DNA from: Streptococcus suis
Lineage (GTDB): Bacteria > Bacillota > Bacilli > Lactobacillales > Streptococcaceae
NCBI RefSeq assembly: GCF_902702775.1
Contig: NZ_LR738724.1
Span: forward strand, 1,302,001-1,366,000
Reading direction: 5' to 3'
DNA: 64,000 nt
Shown piece by piece: positions 28,590 through 39,340 of the stretch. Position numbers and translations under genes: made by a program. The notes under the pieces are model-generated. The model saw nothing but the letters and a program-made list of their open reading frames with translations, had not been told where the DNA came from and ran no database searches. Each line of letters starts with the position of its first letter. The stretch's first letter is position 1.

Positions 28590-28610
28590 GTTATAAGTTT
28601 TGGCTATAAC
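28590..28610. promoter_or_regulatory. Inverted repeat upstream of metA, MET-box-like or apt terminator
   Basis: GTTATA and TATAAC flank a 9-base centre. The site is about 20 bp upstream of the metA -35 box, where a LysR-type activator such as MtaR/MetR would bind, and it partly matches the streptococcal MET-box consensus (TATAGTTT-N-AAACTATA). It also follows the apt stop codon and is succeeded by CCTATTTTT, so it could be a weak terminator of apt. Confidence 0.4.
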
Positions 28611-28616
28611 CTTAGA

Positions 28617-29129
28617 TTAATAGTGCATCAAAACCTTGTAGTCGTAATCGCCGATTGCTTCGCGGCCTTTCAAATCATCTAGCTCAATCAAGAAGGCACA
28701 GCCAGCAACGATACCGCCAAGCTTTTCAATCATTTCGATCGTTGCTTTTACAGTACCACCAGTTGCCAACAAGTCATCGACAATCAAGACACGTTGTCCT
28801 GGTTTGATTGCGTCTGCATGCATCGTCAATGTATCTACACCATATTCTTTTTCATAGTCAGCTGAGATAACCTCACGTGGTAACTTACCTGGCTTACGAA
28901 CTGGTGCAAAACCGATTCCCAATTCAAAGGCAACTGGACATCCAACGATGAAACCACGCGCCTCTGGCCCAACAATCATATCGATTTGCTTATCTGTCGC
29001 ATACTGAACGATTTCACGTACTGCATAGCTATAAGCATTTCCATCTGCCATCAAAGGGCTAATGTCACGGAATTCGATACCTTCTTTTGGATAGTTAGGA
29101 ATTGTTGCGATGTAATCTTTTAAGTTCAT
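28617..29129 (-). CDS. apt: Adenine phosphoribosyltransferase
   Basis: Apt salvages adenine to AMP using PRPP. The 170-residue protein has the characteristic [20 protein letters not shown] and the PRPP-binding [20 protein letters not shown]. It follows the DUF3114-like gene by 14 bp, in the order recJ, DUF3114-like, apt. A TGGTATAAT element at 29166-29171 (minus strand), inside the end of the upstream gene, could give it a separate promoter. Confidence 0.97.
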   Translation of the reverse strand: MNLKDYIATIPNYPKEGIEFRDISPLMADGNAYSYAVREIVQYATDKQIDMIVGPEARGFIVGCPVAFELGIGFAPVRKPGKLPREVISADYEKEYGVDTLTMHADAIKPGQRVLIVDDLLATGGTVKATIEMIEKLGGIVAGCAFLIELDDLKGREAIGDYDYKVLMHY

Positions 29130-29143
29130 TTGTCTCTCTCTTT

Positions 29144-30292
29144 TTAAAAATAATTTTTACTCTTCATTATACCATGAAATTGTTTTTTGGTACATTTCAG
29201 ACCTATATCTTTAGCAAATCGTCTCCTCACATTCGCCACACAAGCTGCCCTGCTATGCCCACCATAGGAAAAACTTCCTTGCTGATTAAAGTAAGACTGC
29301 TCCCAGCCAACCTCATTTCTTCCTTTTTGGTAGTGGCGCAAGCGAGTAGGCGATAAATAGACTCCCATCTTTGAGCGTAGCAATTCTTTCCGAAAAACGG
29401 GATCCTGCGTGCCAACTGGAGCCATATCAAGTTGTCTATGGCGCTTATTATTAGCTCTGGCATAATTGAAGGAAGCCCCGTTTACCACGCCATTGACATG
29501 TGGTCGTTCTTCTAAAATCAAGGCAAATTGTCCATCTTGATTTAGGATAAATTCACTGTGAAAATGAATCAAAATCTTCATATTGACTGGCAAGGTCTTC
29601 TGATTTTTCTTGCCGAACAGTTGTTTATTGTGTAGGCGGGCAGATTCTCGTAAGCGGTAAGACCACCGAGGTAGGCTACGTAAATAGGCTACTAGAGCCT
29701 GCCAGTCTGTTTTTCCTTTTCCAAACTGCTGACGTACCCAAAAAGCCTGCTGATAGGAAATAAGGTAGCGCAGTTGATGGACCTGTCTGTTTAACGGCCG
29801 TTTGACTTCTAATTCTCGAACTGGAAAAGCCTTATCAACTAGCTTAGCAAAGTACCGCCAAAACGGATGGTGTGGAGGACAATTCACATCCATCTTCTGC
29901 AAAAGTTCAGGTAATATCCCGTGACTTAATTCCTCAGGAAAATCTAACATATTCATACTTTGCTCCAATAAAGCCGTCGCTTTCTCTTGGTTTAAAGAGC
30001 GACTGTCAACTCTTATCAACTGATAAAAGCTAGTTGAGGCAAAAATAGCAGCTTCTTTTATCAAATTTTGAACAAATGCTGGGATGGCTTCTTGTTTTAG
30101 AGGCAACAGTTGTTTCAGGAAAACCTTTTTGATGGCTCTTTCTGACCATCCTACTCGCCGTAATTCAATCAGTGCGTGCTTTATTTCGGTTATCTGTTCA
30201 AGATTTTTCAACAGGCTTTTTTGCCTGAAAAAACTATAAGTGTAGAGAAGCGTTCCAAGCACTCCAACAATAACCAGAGCTTCTACTGTCAT
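29144..30292 (-). CDS. Uncharacterised protein with N-terminal membrane helix (DUF3114-like)
   Basis: The ATG at 30292 is taken as the start because it overlaps the recJ stop (TGATG), giving 382 residues. Residues 1-22 ([20 protein letters not shown]) form a membrane anchor. The rest is basic and rich in Arg, Gln and aromatic residues. It ends with [40 protein letters not shown] and a Lys/Arg-rich tail. No catalytic motif is recognised. The gene order recJ, this gene, apt is one I associate with streptococci carrying a DUF3114 protein, but the family name is recalled rather than verified. Starts at 30307 or 30313 would overlap recJ further. Confidence 0.65.
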   Translation of the reverse strand: MTVEALVIVGVLGTLLYTYSFFRQKSLLKNLEQITEIKHALIELRRVGWSERAIKKVFLKQLLPLKQEAIPAFVQNLIKEAAIFASTSFYQLIRVDSRSLNQEKATALLEQSMNMLDFPEELSHGILPELLQKMDVNCPPHHPFWRYFAKLVDKAFPVRELEVKRPLNRQVHQLRYLISYQQAFWVRQQFGKGKTDWQALVAYLRSLPRWSYRLRESARLHNKQLFGKKNQKTLPVNMKILIHFHSEFILNQDGQFALILEERPHVNGVVNGASFNYARANNKRHRQLDMAPVGTQDPVFRKELLRSKMGVYLSPTRLRHYQKGRNEVGWEQSYFNQQGSFSYGGHSRAACVANVRRRFAKDIGLKCTKKQFHGIMKSKNYF

Positions 30293-32505
30293 CAAACGCG
30301 ACCACATAACCATTCATAAATTTCCTGAACGGTGCCAAGCGCCATCAACTCTTGTTGGATAACTGTTTCTTTCAATTCTTGATATATTTGACTTTCTGAA
30401 ATCTCTCGCTTCTGCGCCTCTTTGTTGACCCGCATAACCCCATCCGTAATGGTAACAAATTCTAATTCTTGGAAAATCTGAATCATTTTGACCAAGAGAC
30501 TGTCCTTAATTTTTAAGTAACCAGCCAAATCTTTCAGTTTGTAGCGGACATCAAACTCATCAAATTGGTAAATAGTCTTATACAATTTAGCGAATTGTTC
30601 TCGGCTACCATAACCATCTAGATAGTACGGTTTGGCAATTTCATTTTTAAAATAAATGGCCTCAAATTCTCTTTCCTGAAAATAGCTACGCAGACTACTG
30701 AGGTCCTCAGGCAAGTTAGCTAAGACAATTGCTTTGTTATCTGCTACTGGATTTTCAATGTCCAAAATTGGGACTCCTGCAGGAATAGGATGTTGTTTTC
30801 CACGAATATTATAAAGTTGAACACCATTGACCCGAGCATCAACCAACATGAGCTGAAGACTGGTATTACCATTCCATTGATTGACAGACAAGGTAACAGC
30901 TAGTTCTAAGCCCTTGGCCTGTGAAAATTCCAAGGCTAGATTACCCTTACCAAAAGCAACCACATCAAATCCAGCAGCACCTTTAGTAATGCGTAGTTTC
31001 AAATGGGCATTATTCTGCCCCATAGTTCTTGCTGATTCTACCTGAAAGTCTCTGATGTAGAATACAGGCTTTTTATTATCCATGCCGTAAGGCGCAAGCT
31101 TCTCGAAAGATTTTAGAGTATCTAGGGTTAATTCCTCTAAATCCAATTCTTCATCTAAGACCAGCGAAGACTTGCTGGATAAATCCAATTTATTTTCGAT
31201 AATGTAGTCTGCCAAGGTTAGAGCAAGCTCTTCAAGTTTGTCAACTTCCAAGGTCATACCTGCTGCACCAGCATGACCACCAAAGGCGATAAATAGGTCC
31301 TGATGATCTTTAAGGGCCTTGAAAATGTCAACCGCTTCAACAGAACGAGCCGAACCCTTTGCCTTACCATCTTCAATAGACAAGACGATAACAGGCTGGT
31401 GCAATTCTTCTAGTAGGCGTCCTGCTACAATCCCTAAAACACCTGGGTTCCAACCTTCTTTAGCCAGAACTTGAACAGGTCTATCATGACGGAGCATGGT
31501 TTTTGCTTCATCGTAAATTGCTTGGACAACGTCTTTGCGTTCTACATTTTTACTGTTAATCATGAGAGCAATCTCATGGGCCTCTTCGTCATCAAAACCA
31601 GTCAGTAATTCGATGGCTGGATTTGGATCATCGAGTCGACCAAGGGCATTCAACCTCGGAGCAAGTTGGAAGCCAACTGTTTCTTCATCAAGGCTATCCA
31701 TATCAATGCCAGCTATTTTCATCAATTCTTGGAGGCCTGCACGTTCGGTCTGTTTGAGAAGGGACAGACCATATTTGACCATGACACGATTCTCATCGGT
31801 CAAGCTAACCATATCAGCGATGGTGCCAATTGCGACCAAATCCAGCAAGTCTGCATGAACCGTTTCAAGAAGGGCACAGGCCAATTTGAAAGCCACACCG
31901 CAACCTGCCAAATGTTTGAAGGGATAATTTCCCTCTGGATGCTCTGGATGTACAATCGCATAGGCATTGGGAAGGGTTTCCTGCATGGAATGGTGGTCTG
32001 TCACGACAACATCGACACCCATTTCCTGGGCATAGGCAATCGCTTCATGACCCGCTACGCCATTGTCCACCGTCACAATAAGAGAAATCCCCTGCTGCTC
32101 GATAAAATACTTGTAAACTGATTGATTTGGCCCATAGCCATCTGTGAAACGATTGGGAAGATAAACTTGGACTTCTGCCCCCATTTCCTCCAGAGTTTCT
32201 TTCAGAATAGATGCCGAGGTCATGCCATCTGCATCATAATCTCCATAAATCAAAATTTGTTCGTAATCTTCGATTGCTCGGCGAATCCGCTCTACCGCCT
32301 TGTCCATATCATGTAGTAAATAGGGATCGTGAAGGTCTTCTAAGCTTGGTTGTATGAAAGTATGCAATTCTTCCGCCGAATGGATACCACGTTCATACAG
32401 CAACTTAGCCGCTACCGGGTCCACTCCTTCTTTTTTAGCAATTTTGATAAATTGTTCATCAGAAAAACCGGTCAATAATTGCCAGTCATAATTGGGTTTT
32501 ATCAC
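30292..32505 (-). CDS. recJ: Single-stranded-DNA-specific exonuclease RecJ
   Basis: This 737-residue 5'-3' exonuclease of recombination and mismatch repair has the DHH phosphoesterase motifs QILIYGDYDADGMTSASIL, VDNGVAG and VVTDHHSMQ and the DHHA1 region FIAFGGHAGAAGMTLEVDKL. An OB-fold and the longer Gram-positive C-terminal region complete it. The start is GTG with AAGGAG nine bases upstream. It overlaps the next gene by one base and is preceded by a small BOX-like hairpin. Confidence 0.96.
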   Translation of the reverse strand: MIKPNYDWQLLTGFSDEQFIKIAKKEGVDPVAAKLLYERGIHSAEELHTFIQPSLEDLHDPYLLHDMDKAVERIRRAIEDYEQILIYGDYDADGMTSASILKETLEEMGAEVQVYLPNRFTDGYGPNQSVYKYFIEQQGISLIVTVDNGVAGHEAIAYAQEMGVDVVVTDHHSMQETLPNAYAIVHPEHPEGNYPFKHLAGCGVAFKLACALLETVHADLLDLVAIGTIADMVSLTDENRVMVKYGLSLLKQTERAGLQELMKIAGIDMDSLDEETVGFQLAPRLNALGRLDDPNPAIELLTGFDDEEAHEIALMINSKNVERKDVVQAIYDEAKTMLRHDRPVQVLAKEGWNPGVLGIVAGRLLEELHQPVIVLSIEDGKAKGSARSVEAVDIFKALKDHQDLFIAFGGHAGAAGMTLEVDKLEELALTLADYIIENKLDLSSKSSLVLDEELDLEELTLDTLKSFEKLAPYGMDNKKPVFYIRDFQVESARTMGQNNAHLKLRITKGAAGFDVVAFGKGNLALEFSQAKGLELAVTLSVNQWNGNTSLQLMLVDARVNGVQLYNIRGKQHPIPAGVPILDIENPVADNKAIVLANLPEDLSSLRSYFQEREFEAIYFKNEIAKPYYLDGYGSREQFAKLYKTIYQFDEFDVRYKLKDLAGYLKIKDSLLVKMIQIFQELEFVTITDGVMRVNKEAQKREISESQIYQELKETVIQQELMALGTVQEIYEWLCGRV

Positions 32506-32520
32506 GTTTTTTTACTCCTT

Positions 32521-32561
32521 AATACTCAAAATCACAAGTAACCTGTAACTTTTTCGAGTAT
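32521..32561. repeat. Short BOX-like hairpin upstream of recJ
   Basis: ATACTC and GAGTAT ends with A/T-rich inner arms (CAAAA / TTTTT) match the termini of the full BOX-like element at 51184-51338. It lies in the recJ 5' region and looks like a deletion remnant or minimal BOX copy. Confidence 0.45.
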
Positions 32562-32596
32562 AAACTATCTTTCTATTATATCATTTTCCAAGAAAA

Positions 32597-32642
32597 ATGG
32601 AGCAAGGTAAGACCGAAACAGAATATCGATCCCTTGCTCCAT
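32597..32642 (-). terminator. Intrinsic terminator after cls
   Basis: ATGGAGCAAGG and CCTTGCTCCAT form an 11-bp perfect stem around a 24-base loop, followed on the minus strand by TTTTTC. It ends the cls transcript ahead of recJ. Confidence 0.75.
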
Positions 32643-32661
32643 GAAGAACTAATAGTGCAAT

Positions 32662-34209
32662 TTATAATAACGGCGAAATAATTCGCAGTAGGGCTCCTCC
32701 CAAACGCTTATACCAAGAGTACGTTTTATGGAAGGTTAGAAGGTTAATTTGCTGTGATTTTTTGAAGGAATGAGTAAAGTCATCCTTAATAGCTGCCAAA
32801 ACTGCTGAGTGATTGTAAATATAGAGACCGCACTCAAAATTAAGATAAAAAGAGCGAAAATCCATATTCACCGTACCAACAGTAGCTTTCTTATCATCGA
32901 CCAAAACAACTTTGGAATGGACAAATCCAGGCTGGAATTCAAAGATTTCAATTCCTGCTTCCAAGTAAGTCGGAAAATCAGTACGAGCAGCCAAATAGGC
33001 TGATTTTTTATCATAGATATGCGGGAGCAGAATGCGAACCTCGACTCCACGCTTCGCAGCATAAGTCAAATTATCAATCATTTCATCATCCAACACTAAG
33101 TAGGGTGTCATGATATAAATATAATCCGTTGCCGACTGAATCATGTCTAGGCAGACTCGTTTGGCTACCTCATCTCCATCAAATGGATTCTCGCCATACG
33201 GAAGGAAGAAACCTTCAGCATCAATGGTTTCCGTCTCTAAATCTTTATGCGTTTTGAGGTATTGTAGATCATCTGTCTCTGTCTTTTCATTGTAATTCCA
33301 CATTTGAAGGAACATCAACGTAAAGTTTGCAACAGCTTCTCCCCTAATCATAATCGCTGCGTCTTTCCAGTAACCAAAACGCACTTTCTTGTTGATGTAT
33401 TCATCTGCGATATTAATGCCACCAGTAAAGGCAACCTTTCCATCAATAATCGCAATTTTTCTATGGTCACGGTTATTTTGCACTGTAGATAAGGCTGGGA
33501 TAATTTGAGAAAATACTTTGGCTTTTATCCCATATTTTCTCAAGGTTTTATAGTAATTATAGGGAAGATTGGTCAGTGAATTCATCCCATCATACATAAA
33601 ACGAACTTCCACCCCTTGCGCTGCCTTTTCCTTCAAAATGTCAAGGATGGAATCCCACATATATCCCATATCGACAATAAAGTACTCCATGAAAATATAC
33701 TGCTCTGCCTTTTTCAATTCTTCTAGTAGAGCTTCAAATTTTTTCTGACCTGTCGAAAAATAGACGGCATCCGTATTGGTATGAATTGGGTAGCCAACGT
33801 ACTCACTCATAAAGTGAGCTAATTTCAGTTGCTCCTTATCTTCCCGCTCTAATGCCTTCATGACCTTTTCAGACGTCTTACTATACTCCCGAAGTCTTTG
33901 TGCTTGCTTATGAAAATTTTTACGATAGCGTTTGGTTTCGATGTTGGACTGCAAAATAAAATAGAATAGAGCACCAAAAATCGGAATACCAATGACAAAA
34001 ACAATCCAGGTTAACTTAAAACTGGTATTCATCGGTCTATTGATGATTGAAATAGCTACAAAAATCGAAAAAATTTGCAAAACAATCAATAAAGCAGGCA
34101 TATAGGTAGCTGCCGAACCTACCAACCATAGAATAAGGAAAATGGTTAGAACAATCAAACTAATGACGATAAAGGTCCGACTGTATATAATTTTCCAAAG
34201 TTTTTCCAT
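32662..34209 (-). CDS. cls: Cardiolipin synthase (phospholipase D family)
   Basis: This 515-residue protein has two or three N-terminal membrane helices (TFIVISLIVLTIFLILWLV and a second pair) and two HKD motifs: NRDHRKIAIIDGKVAFTGG near residue 248 and FVHSKVVLVDDKKATVGTVN near residue 430. It should condense two phosphatidylglycerol molecules to cardiolipin at the membrane. The ATG at 34209, after GGGAGAG, is chosen over an upstream frame start at 34236. It is a single-gene unit with its own terminator. Confidence 0.94.
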   Translation of the reverse strand: MEKLWKIIYSRTFIVISLIVLTIFLILWLVGSAATYMPALLIVLQIFSIFVAISIINRPMNTSFKLTWIVFVIGIPIFGALFYFILQSNIETKRYRKNFHKQAQRLREYSKTSEKVMKALEREDKEQLKLAHFMSEYVGYPIHTNTDAVYFSTGQKKFEALLEELKKAEQYIFMEYFIVDMGYMWDSILDILKEKAAQGVEVRFMYDGMNSLTNLPYNYYKTLRKYGIKAKVFSQIIPALSTVQNNRDHRKIAIIDGKVAFTGGINIADEYINKKVRFGYWKDAAIMIRGEAVANFTLMFLQMWNYNEKTETDDLQYLKTHKDLETETIDAEGFFLPYGENPFDGDEVAKRVCLDMIQSATDYIYIMTPYLVLDDEMIDNLTYAAKRGVEVRILLPHIYDKKSAYLAARTDFPTYLEAGIEIFEFQPGFVHSKVVLVDDKKATVGTVNMDFRSFYLNFECGLYIYNHSAVLAAIKDDFTHSFKKSQQINLLTFHKTYSWYKRLGGALLRIISPLL

Positions 34210-34333
34210 ACATCTCTCCCTTATTTTTTTTACCATTATAACAGATTTTAGTTCATTATCCTACTCAAAATAAATAGTCTTTATGATCCGATATTTCTGA
34301 ATATTTTAAATATATAAACATATTCAATTTATA

Positions 34334-34362
34334 TTGTAAAGACATATATTTTTTGATAAGAT
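34334..34362 (+). promoter_or_regulatory. Promoter of the M14 carboxypeptidase gene
   Basis: TTGTAA (34334-34339) and TAAGAT (34357-34362) with 17 bp between them, in a very AT-rich 216-bp gap. The start codon follows 64 bp downstream, with AAAGGAGGAAG as the ribosome-binding site. No operator was recognised in the rest of the gap. Confidence 0.55.
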
Positions 34363-34425
34363 AGGCATGAAATAACCCGTTTTAATTTACTACCCCGTAC
34401 ACATTATCAAAAGGAGGAAGTTCGT

Positions 34426-37400
34426 ATGAAACTTTCATATAAGAAAAGGCTGTTGAATCAAGTCCTACTTGCCTCAACGGTTCTTTTGGCTGCATCTCTC
34501 ACTCAGGGAACGGTCTTCGCAAATACAGAGGAGATGCCAACTACTGCTAGTGAAACAGTGACTCCACTGCCTGAAGAGACTCCTATCACGGAAACTAGCA
34601 CAAGCGAAGCTACAGATAATCTTGTAGAAGGGAAGGAGACAGAAAAACAAACTGAAGAAATAGCAGATACTTCTCCTACACCTGTTTCCACAGAAGAAGA
34701 TACAACATCTTCCGAGCCCAATGCCGAGGAAACTACGCTCAAATCAGCTAATAATGATAGTCAGGATCCTACAGAAGAAAAATCTGCCGTACCAACTATT
34801 GATACAATTACACTCGAAACAAAAACTGTCTATCTATCGGAAGCAGTCACTATCACAGAATCCGTCACTCTTCCAGATACGACTGAAAAAATAGAATGGA
34901 CATTGGATGGAAAGCCTATCTCCGAATGGAAAACATGGAATTTGAAAGAGGGAGATTTCACAGGCGATACATTTATCACAGTAGAAGAAAGCAGACAGGA
35001 TAACCAACTTCATTTGAATATCCAGCTCGCAGCTCTCTTTGGAGAAGATTTGAGTAAACGGACACCGAGTAATATTCGCCGTACCTATCGACATTTTATA
35101 AAAGATATGCTATTGGAAGGTACTAGTGCCGATGGAAACTTGATAATTTCAAAAACTCTTCATTTCCGTCCTTATGAAGCCTACCGTACACATGAGGAAA
35201 TGTTGACAGAGATTGAGGAAACTAAAAATAATGCCGCGACCGACCGCCTAGTAAGGATTGAGTCAATTGGTCAATCAGCTGAAGGTAGAGATATAAAAAT
35301 GGCCGTTGTGGCTAAAGATCAAGCAAGTATTGATAAATATCTTACTGAAACAACGCCACTCATGCTGACCCAACCCGACCAAATGCTGAAAGAGTTGCAA
35401 GCTGGAACCTTCGACTATAAATTACCTATTCTCATCAACAACACTCATGCTGATGAACAACCCGGCATAGATGTAGTAACTAGCCTATTCAAAGAATTTG
35501 CACAAAAAGATACCATCACCTTCCCATCTACAGATGCCGATGGAAATCCTGTTACTCTTCATTTAAAAGTGACAGATTTGTTAGATAAATTTATCTTCTT
35601 GTTCAATTTCACAGAAAATCCTGATGGCGATGTTAAAAACTTGCGTTCACTAGTAAATGGTTTGGACCCTAACCGCGATACTGGTTTCCAAGTGAATCCA
35701 GAAACACAAGCCATCGTCCGTCAAATCCACAAATGGAATCCAATATCTGTTTTAGATATTCATGGTTTTGTATCTGGATTTCTCATCGAGCCTGCCACTC
35801 CGCCACATGACCCGAACTTTGAATATGATTTACTAGCCGATATTATGCTGGAAAAAGCTCACGAAATGGGCCGAGCAGGTATTGCAAATTCTAAATATGA
35901 ACGCTACACCATTCCTAAAGTCCACTGGGGAGATGGTTGGGACGATTCCTTCTCAGGCTATACAGCGGTGTATGCAATGTACCACGGTATTCTTGGACAC
36001 ACGATTGAAATTCCAGAAGGAAATCAAGAATCATTCAAGGCGGGATTCTTTGCTGTTTTGGGCGGTGTTCACAATATGGCAACCAAGCCAGACAGTCTCA
36101 TGGAAATGCGTCTCAAATACTATTCACGCGGTGTCAATAAGGTAGAAGATCCAAAAGCAGAGTCTGAATTAGTCGGACCAGACGGAGCTGTTGTCGGACG
36201 TGTCAAAAAAGACCAGCCAAAATTCTTCCCAGACTACTATGTGATTCCTATGACGCTCGATAAACACAACGATATGCAAGAAGCATTTAAGATGATTGAA
36301 TATTTCAATCGTAATGGGGTTGTTGTCAAGGAATTAACTGAAGATGTTGGAAACTTCCGCAAGGGCGACCTAGTTGTCGATATGGCTCAAGCCAAACGAG
36401 GATTCGCTAACCATGTCCTCTACGCTGGTTCTGATGAATCTGCTTGGGGAGCCATGTATGCTGAATTGGTGGTCAACTTCCCAGATATGAAAGGCTTTAG
36501 CGCCAAGGCTATATTTGAAGAAAATGCCTTTAGCGGCAAATTAGGTAGCATCACATGGACAAAAGCTCCACGTACTACAGAAATTGATTTCAAAGCGCCT
36601 TACTATATCGTTGCAAACACATCTGAAAGCGCCGTTCAGGCCATTAATCAAGCCATCAAATCAGGTGCTAAGGTCTACCTTACAGACGATGGCTACATCA
36701 TGGAAACTAACCAATTTAGCCACTTACTGGACACCTATGCTCTATACGGCGAGCCTCTCTATAAGAAGCCTCTTGGACAAGAATTGAAAGCAATGAAGGT
36801 GTATGCTCCTTCTCACTCTTATAGTTGGGCAGGCGACTTTGCCATTCTTGCAAATGCTGCACTTGCGGTAGAACGAATGGGCTTTGAAATTGTCAATAGC
36901 GCAGATGAGGCTGATGCTATCATTCTCGAATCTGATCAATTCGATGCCAGTGTATTTGGTAAGAAACCAATTATCATCGTAGGTGGTGTCGCCATGCAAA
37001 AACTGGAGGAATTAGGAATCTTAGCAGGTTTCAATGCGGAACAATTTACAGATGGTGGTGACTATGAAGGTCTCATGCGGGCTATTATTGATGATAAAGA
37101 TCCATTAACAAGTGGCTACGCTATGAATGGACTTTTCTATTCCAACTCCGGTAATTGGATTGAAGGCATTCCTGAAGGATTTAAAACACTTGTTAAAATT
37201 GCTGACAAAGATTATTATATCGCAGGGTGGTGGCCTGGTCATGACAAATTAGCCAATAAAATTGTCGCCATCGCTGGAAATTATCAAGACCAACCTGTCT
37301 TTATTTATGCAGGTAATCCAACAAACAAGGTCCACCCTGTTCACTTCTTCCGTTGGGTGTCCAACGCCCTATTTGGTAGCCAATTAGCAACCTTAGAAGA

Positions 37401-37611
37401 CTTACCAGCTGTAGAAATTCTTGTACCACAACCTGAAATGCCAAAAAATATTCTGGATGAGGCGCCAAAAACTACTACAGTAGTACATACCACCAAGTCT
37501 ACCGATGCAAAACAACTACCTCAAACAGGTGAAAAAACAAACTATATCGCTATCGCATTAGGTAGCCTACTTCTAGGCAGTATCTCCTTACGTAGAAAAA
37601 AGCGTAGCTAG
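34426..37611 (+). CDS. LPXTG-anchored M14 family zinc carboxypeptidase
   Basis: This 1061-residue surface protein has a signal peptide (MKLSYKKRLLNQVLLASTVL...), a Thr/Glu/Ser-rich spacer to about residue 125, a beta-rich domain, and an M14 peptidase domain. The zinc ligands are His and Glu in NNTHADEQPG near residue 341 and His in VLDIHGF near 445; the catalytic Glu is in GHTIEIPE near 527. A long C-terminal region follows (about 560-1010), then LPQTGEKTNY near 1031, a hydrophobic helix and an RRKKRS tail. Sortase A should anchor it to peptidoglycan, where it would trim C-terminal residues from peptides. Similar proteins are known in S. suis, but the natural substrate is not known to me. Confidence 0.92.
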   Translation: MKLSYKKRLLNQVLLASTVLLAASLTQGTVFANTEEMPTTASETVTPLPEETPITETSTSEATDNLVEGKETEKQTEEIADTSPTPVSTEEDTTSSEPNAEETTLKSANNDSQDPTEEKSAVPTIDTITLETKTVYLSEAVTITESVTLPDTTEKIEWTLDGKPISEWKTWNLKEGDFTGDTFITVEESRQDNQLHLNIQLAALFGEDLSKRTPSNIRRTYRHFIKDMLLEGTSADGNLIISKTLHFRPYEAYRTHEEMLTEIEETKNNAATDRLVRIESIGQSAEGRDIKMAVVAKDQASIDKYLTETTPLMLTQPDQMLKELQAGTFDYKLPILINNTHADEQPGIDVVTSLFKEFAQKDTITFPSTDADGNPVTLHLKVTDLLDKFIFLFNFTENPDGDVKNLRSLVNGLDPNRDTGFQVNPETQAIVRQIHKWNPISVLDIHGFVSGFLIEPATPPHDPNFEYDLLADIMLEKAHEMGRAGIANSKYERYTIPKVHWGDGWDDSFSGYTAVYAMYHGILGHTIEIPEGNQESFKAGFFAVLGGVHNMATKPDSLMEMRLKYYSRGVNKVEDPKAESELVGPDGAVVGRVKKDQPKFFPDYYVIPMTLDKHNDMQEAFKMIEYFNRNGVVVKELTEDVGNFRKGDLVVDMAQAKRGFANHVLYAGSDESAWGAMYAELVVNFPDMKGFSAKAIFEENAFSGKLGSITWTKAPRTTEIDFKAPYYIVANTSESAVQAINQAIKSGAKVYLTDDGYIMETNQFSHLLDTYALYGEPLYKKPLGQELKAMKVYAPSHSYSWAGDFAILANAALAVERMGFEIVNSADEADAIILESDQFDASVFGKKPIIIVGGVAMQKLEELGILAGFNAEQFTDGGDYEGLMRAIIDDKDPLTSGYAMNGLFYSNSGNWIEGIPEGFKTLVKIADKDYYIAGWWPGHDKLANKIVAIAGNYQDQPVFIYAGNPTNKVHPVHFFRWVSNALFGSQLATLEDLPAVEILVPQPEMPKNILDEAPKTTTVVHTTKSTDAKQLPQTGEKTNYIAIALGSLLLGSISLRRKKRS

Positions 37612-37620
37612 TATACACGA

Positions 37621-37648
37621 AAATGCCGAGTTTTATTTCGGCGTTTTT
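37621..37648. terminator. Intrinsic terminator after the carboxypeptidase gene
   Basis: A GCCGA/TCGGC stem with flanking A-U pairs and a TTTAT loop is followed by GTTTTTCT on the plus strand. It separates the gene from the convergent SDR gene, which ends at 37649. Confidence 0.8.
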
Positions 37649-38404
37649 CTATTTCAAATTAAATACTGTACTGGCCAAGTAGTCTGCTATTCTTGGAAAG
37701 AGAGTATAGAGTTTATGAGCAGCTGCTAGTGACCGAGGCAGATTGATGTCCCGTTTCTTCGTTCCCATAGCTGAAACAATCTTCTTGGCAACATAGTCTG
37801 GCTGGAGTAAGAAAGCCTTGACGCTCTCTTGATAGCTTCCGTCTGGATCTGCTTGGTCGAAAAAGCTGGTTGCAATAGGTCCTGGGTTAACAGTTGTAAC
37901 CGTCACACCATACTGGGCTAATTCCAAGCGAATGGTATTGGAAAAACCCATAGCTGCAAACTTGGTCGCCGAATAAACGGATGACTTGCTTGAAGCGATC
38001 AAGCCTGACATGGAAATGATATTGATCATCTGCCCGCTCCGTCTTGCCTTCATTCGTTTACCTACTAAACGGCACATGGTCATCAGAGCAAAAGTATTGA
38101 TGTCAAACATAGCTTGCACCTGCTGGCTGGAAAAATTCTCAAAATCATCGTAAATGGCATAGCCAGCGTTATTGACCAAAATATCAATCTGACCAAACTG
38201 ACTATCCAGTTCATCGAAAAATGCCGTCAGAGCTATTTCATCTCGGATGTCTACATCAAAGACAGCCTTTTTTTCATGGTAAGCATAGAGCTGCTCAATT
38301 TTTTCGACATCACGACCTAGTAAAATCAAAAAATCATCCTTCAGCAAGGGCACCATTTCCTGTACCAAGCCACCAGAAGCACCTGTGATTAGAATGGTTC
38401 TCAT
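37649..38404 (-). CDS. Short-chain dehydrogenase/reductase
   Basis: This 251-residue classical SDR has [20 protein letters not shown] (cofactor motif, here GASGGL), [20 protein letters not shown] and the catalytic [12 protein letters not shown] (Tyr-x-x-x-Lys). [12 protein letters not shown] lies in the substrate loop. The substrate is unknown; the closest broad class is YqjQ-like reductases. It overlaps rnz by 4 bp, so it is translationally coupled to it, a pairing common in streptococci. Confidence 0.88.
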   Translation of the reverse strand: MRTILITGASGGLVQEMVPLLKDDFLILLGRDVEKIEQLYAYHEKKAVFDVDIRDEIALTAFFDELDSQFGQIDILVNNAGYAIYDDFENFSSQQVQAMFDINTFALMTMCRLVGKRMKARRSGQMINIISMSGLIASSKSSVYSATKFAAMGFSNTIRLELAQYGVTVTTVNPGPIATSFFDQADPDGSYQESVKAFLLQPDYVAKKIVSAMGTKKRDINLPRSLAAAHKLYTLFPRIADYLASTVFNLK

Positions 38405-39330
38405 AGCTCAATTTCCTCTAAATCCTTGACAATATGAACCTGCTCGAAAATAGTACTTGCATCTTTCCGTAATTGACTAATATCCTTGGATAAAAATCGT
38501 GGACTGATATGATTCAGCAAGAGCTGCTTGACACCAGCATCCTTGGCAACCTGAGCGGCTTCCATATTGGTCGAATGCCCATGCTTGCGAGCAATCTTCT
38601 CATCACCTTTTCCGTAAGTCGCCTCATGCACCAGCACATCAGCATTGACAGCCAGACGGACACTAGCATGACACTTACGCGTATCACCAAGAATGGTCAC
38701 CACTTTACCAGGCCGAGGAGGAGAAATATAGTCGCTGGCAATGATTTCCCTGCCGTCCTCCAAGGTCACGTTTTGACCGTTTTTGATTTTTCCAAAAAGG
38801 GGGCCAAATGGTACACCTGCCGCGCGCAGAGCCTCTGCATCCAATGTCCCTTCCAAATCTTTCTGGATGACACGATAGCCGACACAAGGAATGGTATGGT
38901 CCAGCTTTTCAGCGAATACCGTGAATTTGTCGGTTTCTAGGACCTGACCTACCGTATCAACATCAAATTCATGAAAATGAATACGATAAGGTAGGCGTGT
39001 CCCTGATACTTTCAAACTTGCCAAGACAAAGGAACGGATGCCAACAGGACCGTAAATATCAATATCAGTCTGCTCCTCACTTGACTGGAAAGAACGACTG
39101 GATAAAAAACCTGGCAGTCCAAAAATATGGTCTCCGTGCAGGTGAGTGATAAAGATTTTTGCGACCTTACGTGGACGAATAGTCGTTTCCAAAATTTGAT
39201 TTTGAGTTCCTTCGCCACAGTCAAATAACCAAACCTGATTGACTTCATCCAAGAGTTTCAAGGCCAAACTGGATACATTTCGAGCCTTGGAGGGCTGACC
39301 AGCCCCCGTACCTAAAAATTGAATTTGCAT
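38401..39330 (-). CDS. rnz: Ribonuclease Z
   Basis: This 309-residue metallo-beta-lactamase-fold endonuclease processes tRNA 3' ends. It has [20 protein letters not shown] at the N-terminus, [20 protein letters not shown] (HxHxDH zinc motif), the flexible-arm region and [20 protein letters not shown] with [16 protein letters not shown]. Length is normal for the bacterial short form. It is part of the hflX-...-rnz-SDR run. Confidence 0.96.
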   Translation of the reverse strand: MQIQFLGTGAGQPSKARNVSSLALKLLDEVNQVWLFDCGEGTQNQILETTIRPRKVAKIFITHLHGDHIFGLPGFLSSRSFQSSEEQTDIDIYGPVGIRSFVLASLKVSGTRLPYRIHFHEFDVDTVGQVLETDKFTVFAEKLDHTIPCVGYRVIQKDLEGTLDAEALRAAGVPFGPLFGKIKNGQNVTLEDGREIIASDYISPPRPGKVVTILGDTRKCHASVRLAVNADVLVHEATYGKGDEKIARKHGHSTNMEAAQVAKDAGVKQLLLNHISPRFLSKDISQLRKDASTIFEQVHIVKDLEEIEL

Positions 39331-39340
39331 TGTTTACTTT

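Noticed and set aside
34503..34742. Minus-strand frame over the start of the carboxypeptidase gene
   Set aside because: Shadow of the Thr/Glu-rich spacer region; no start signals.
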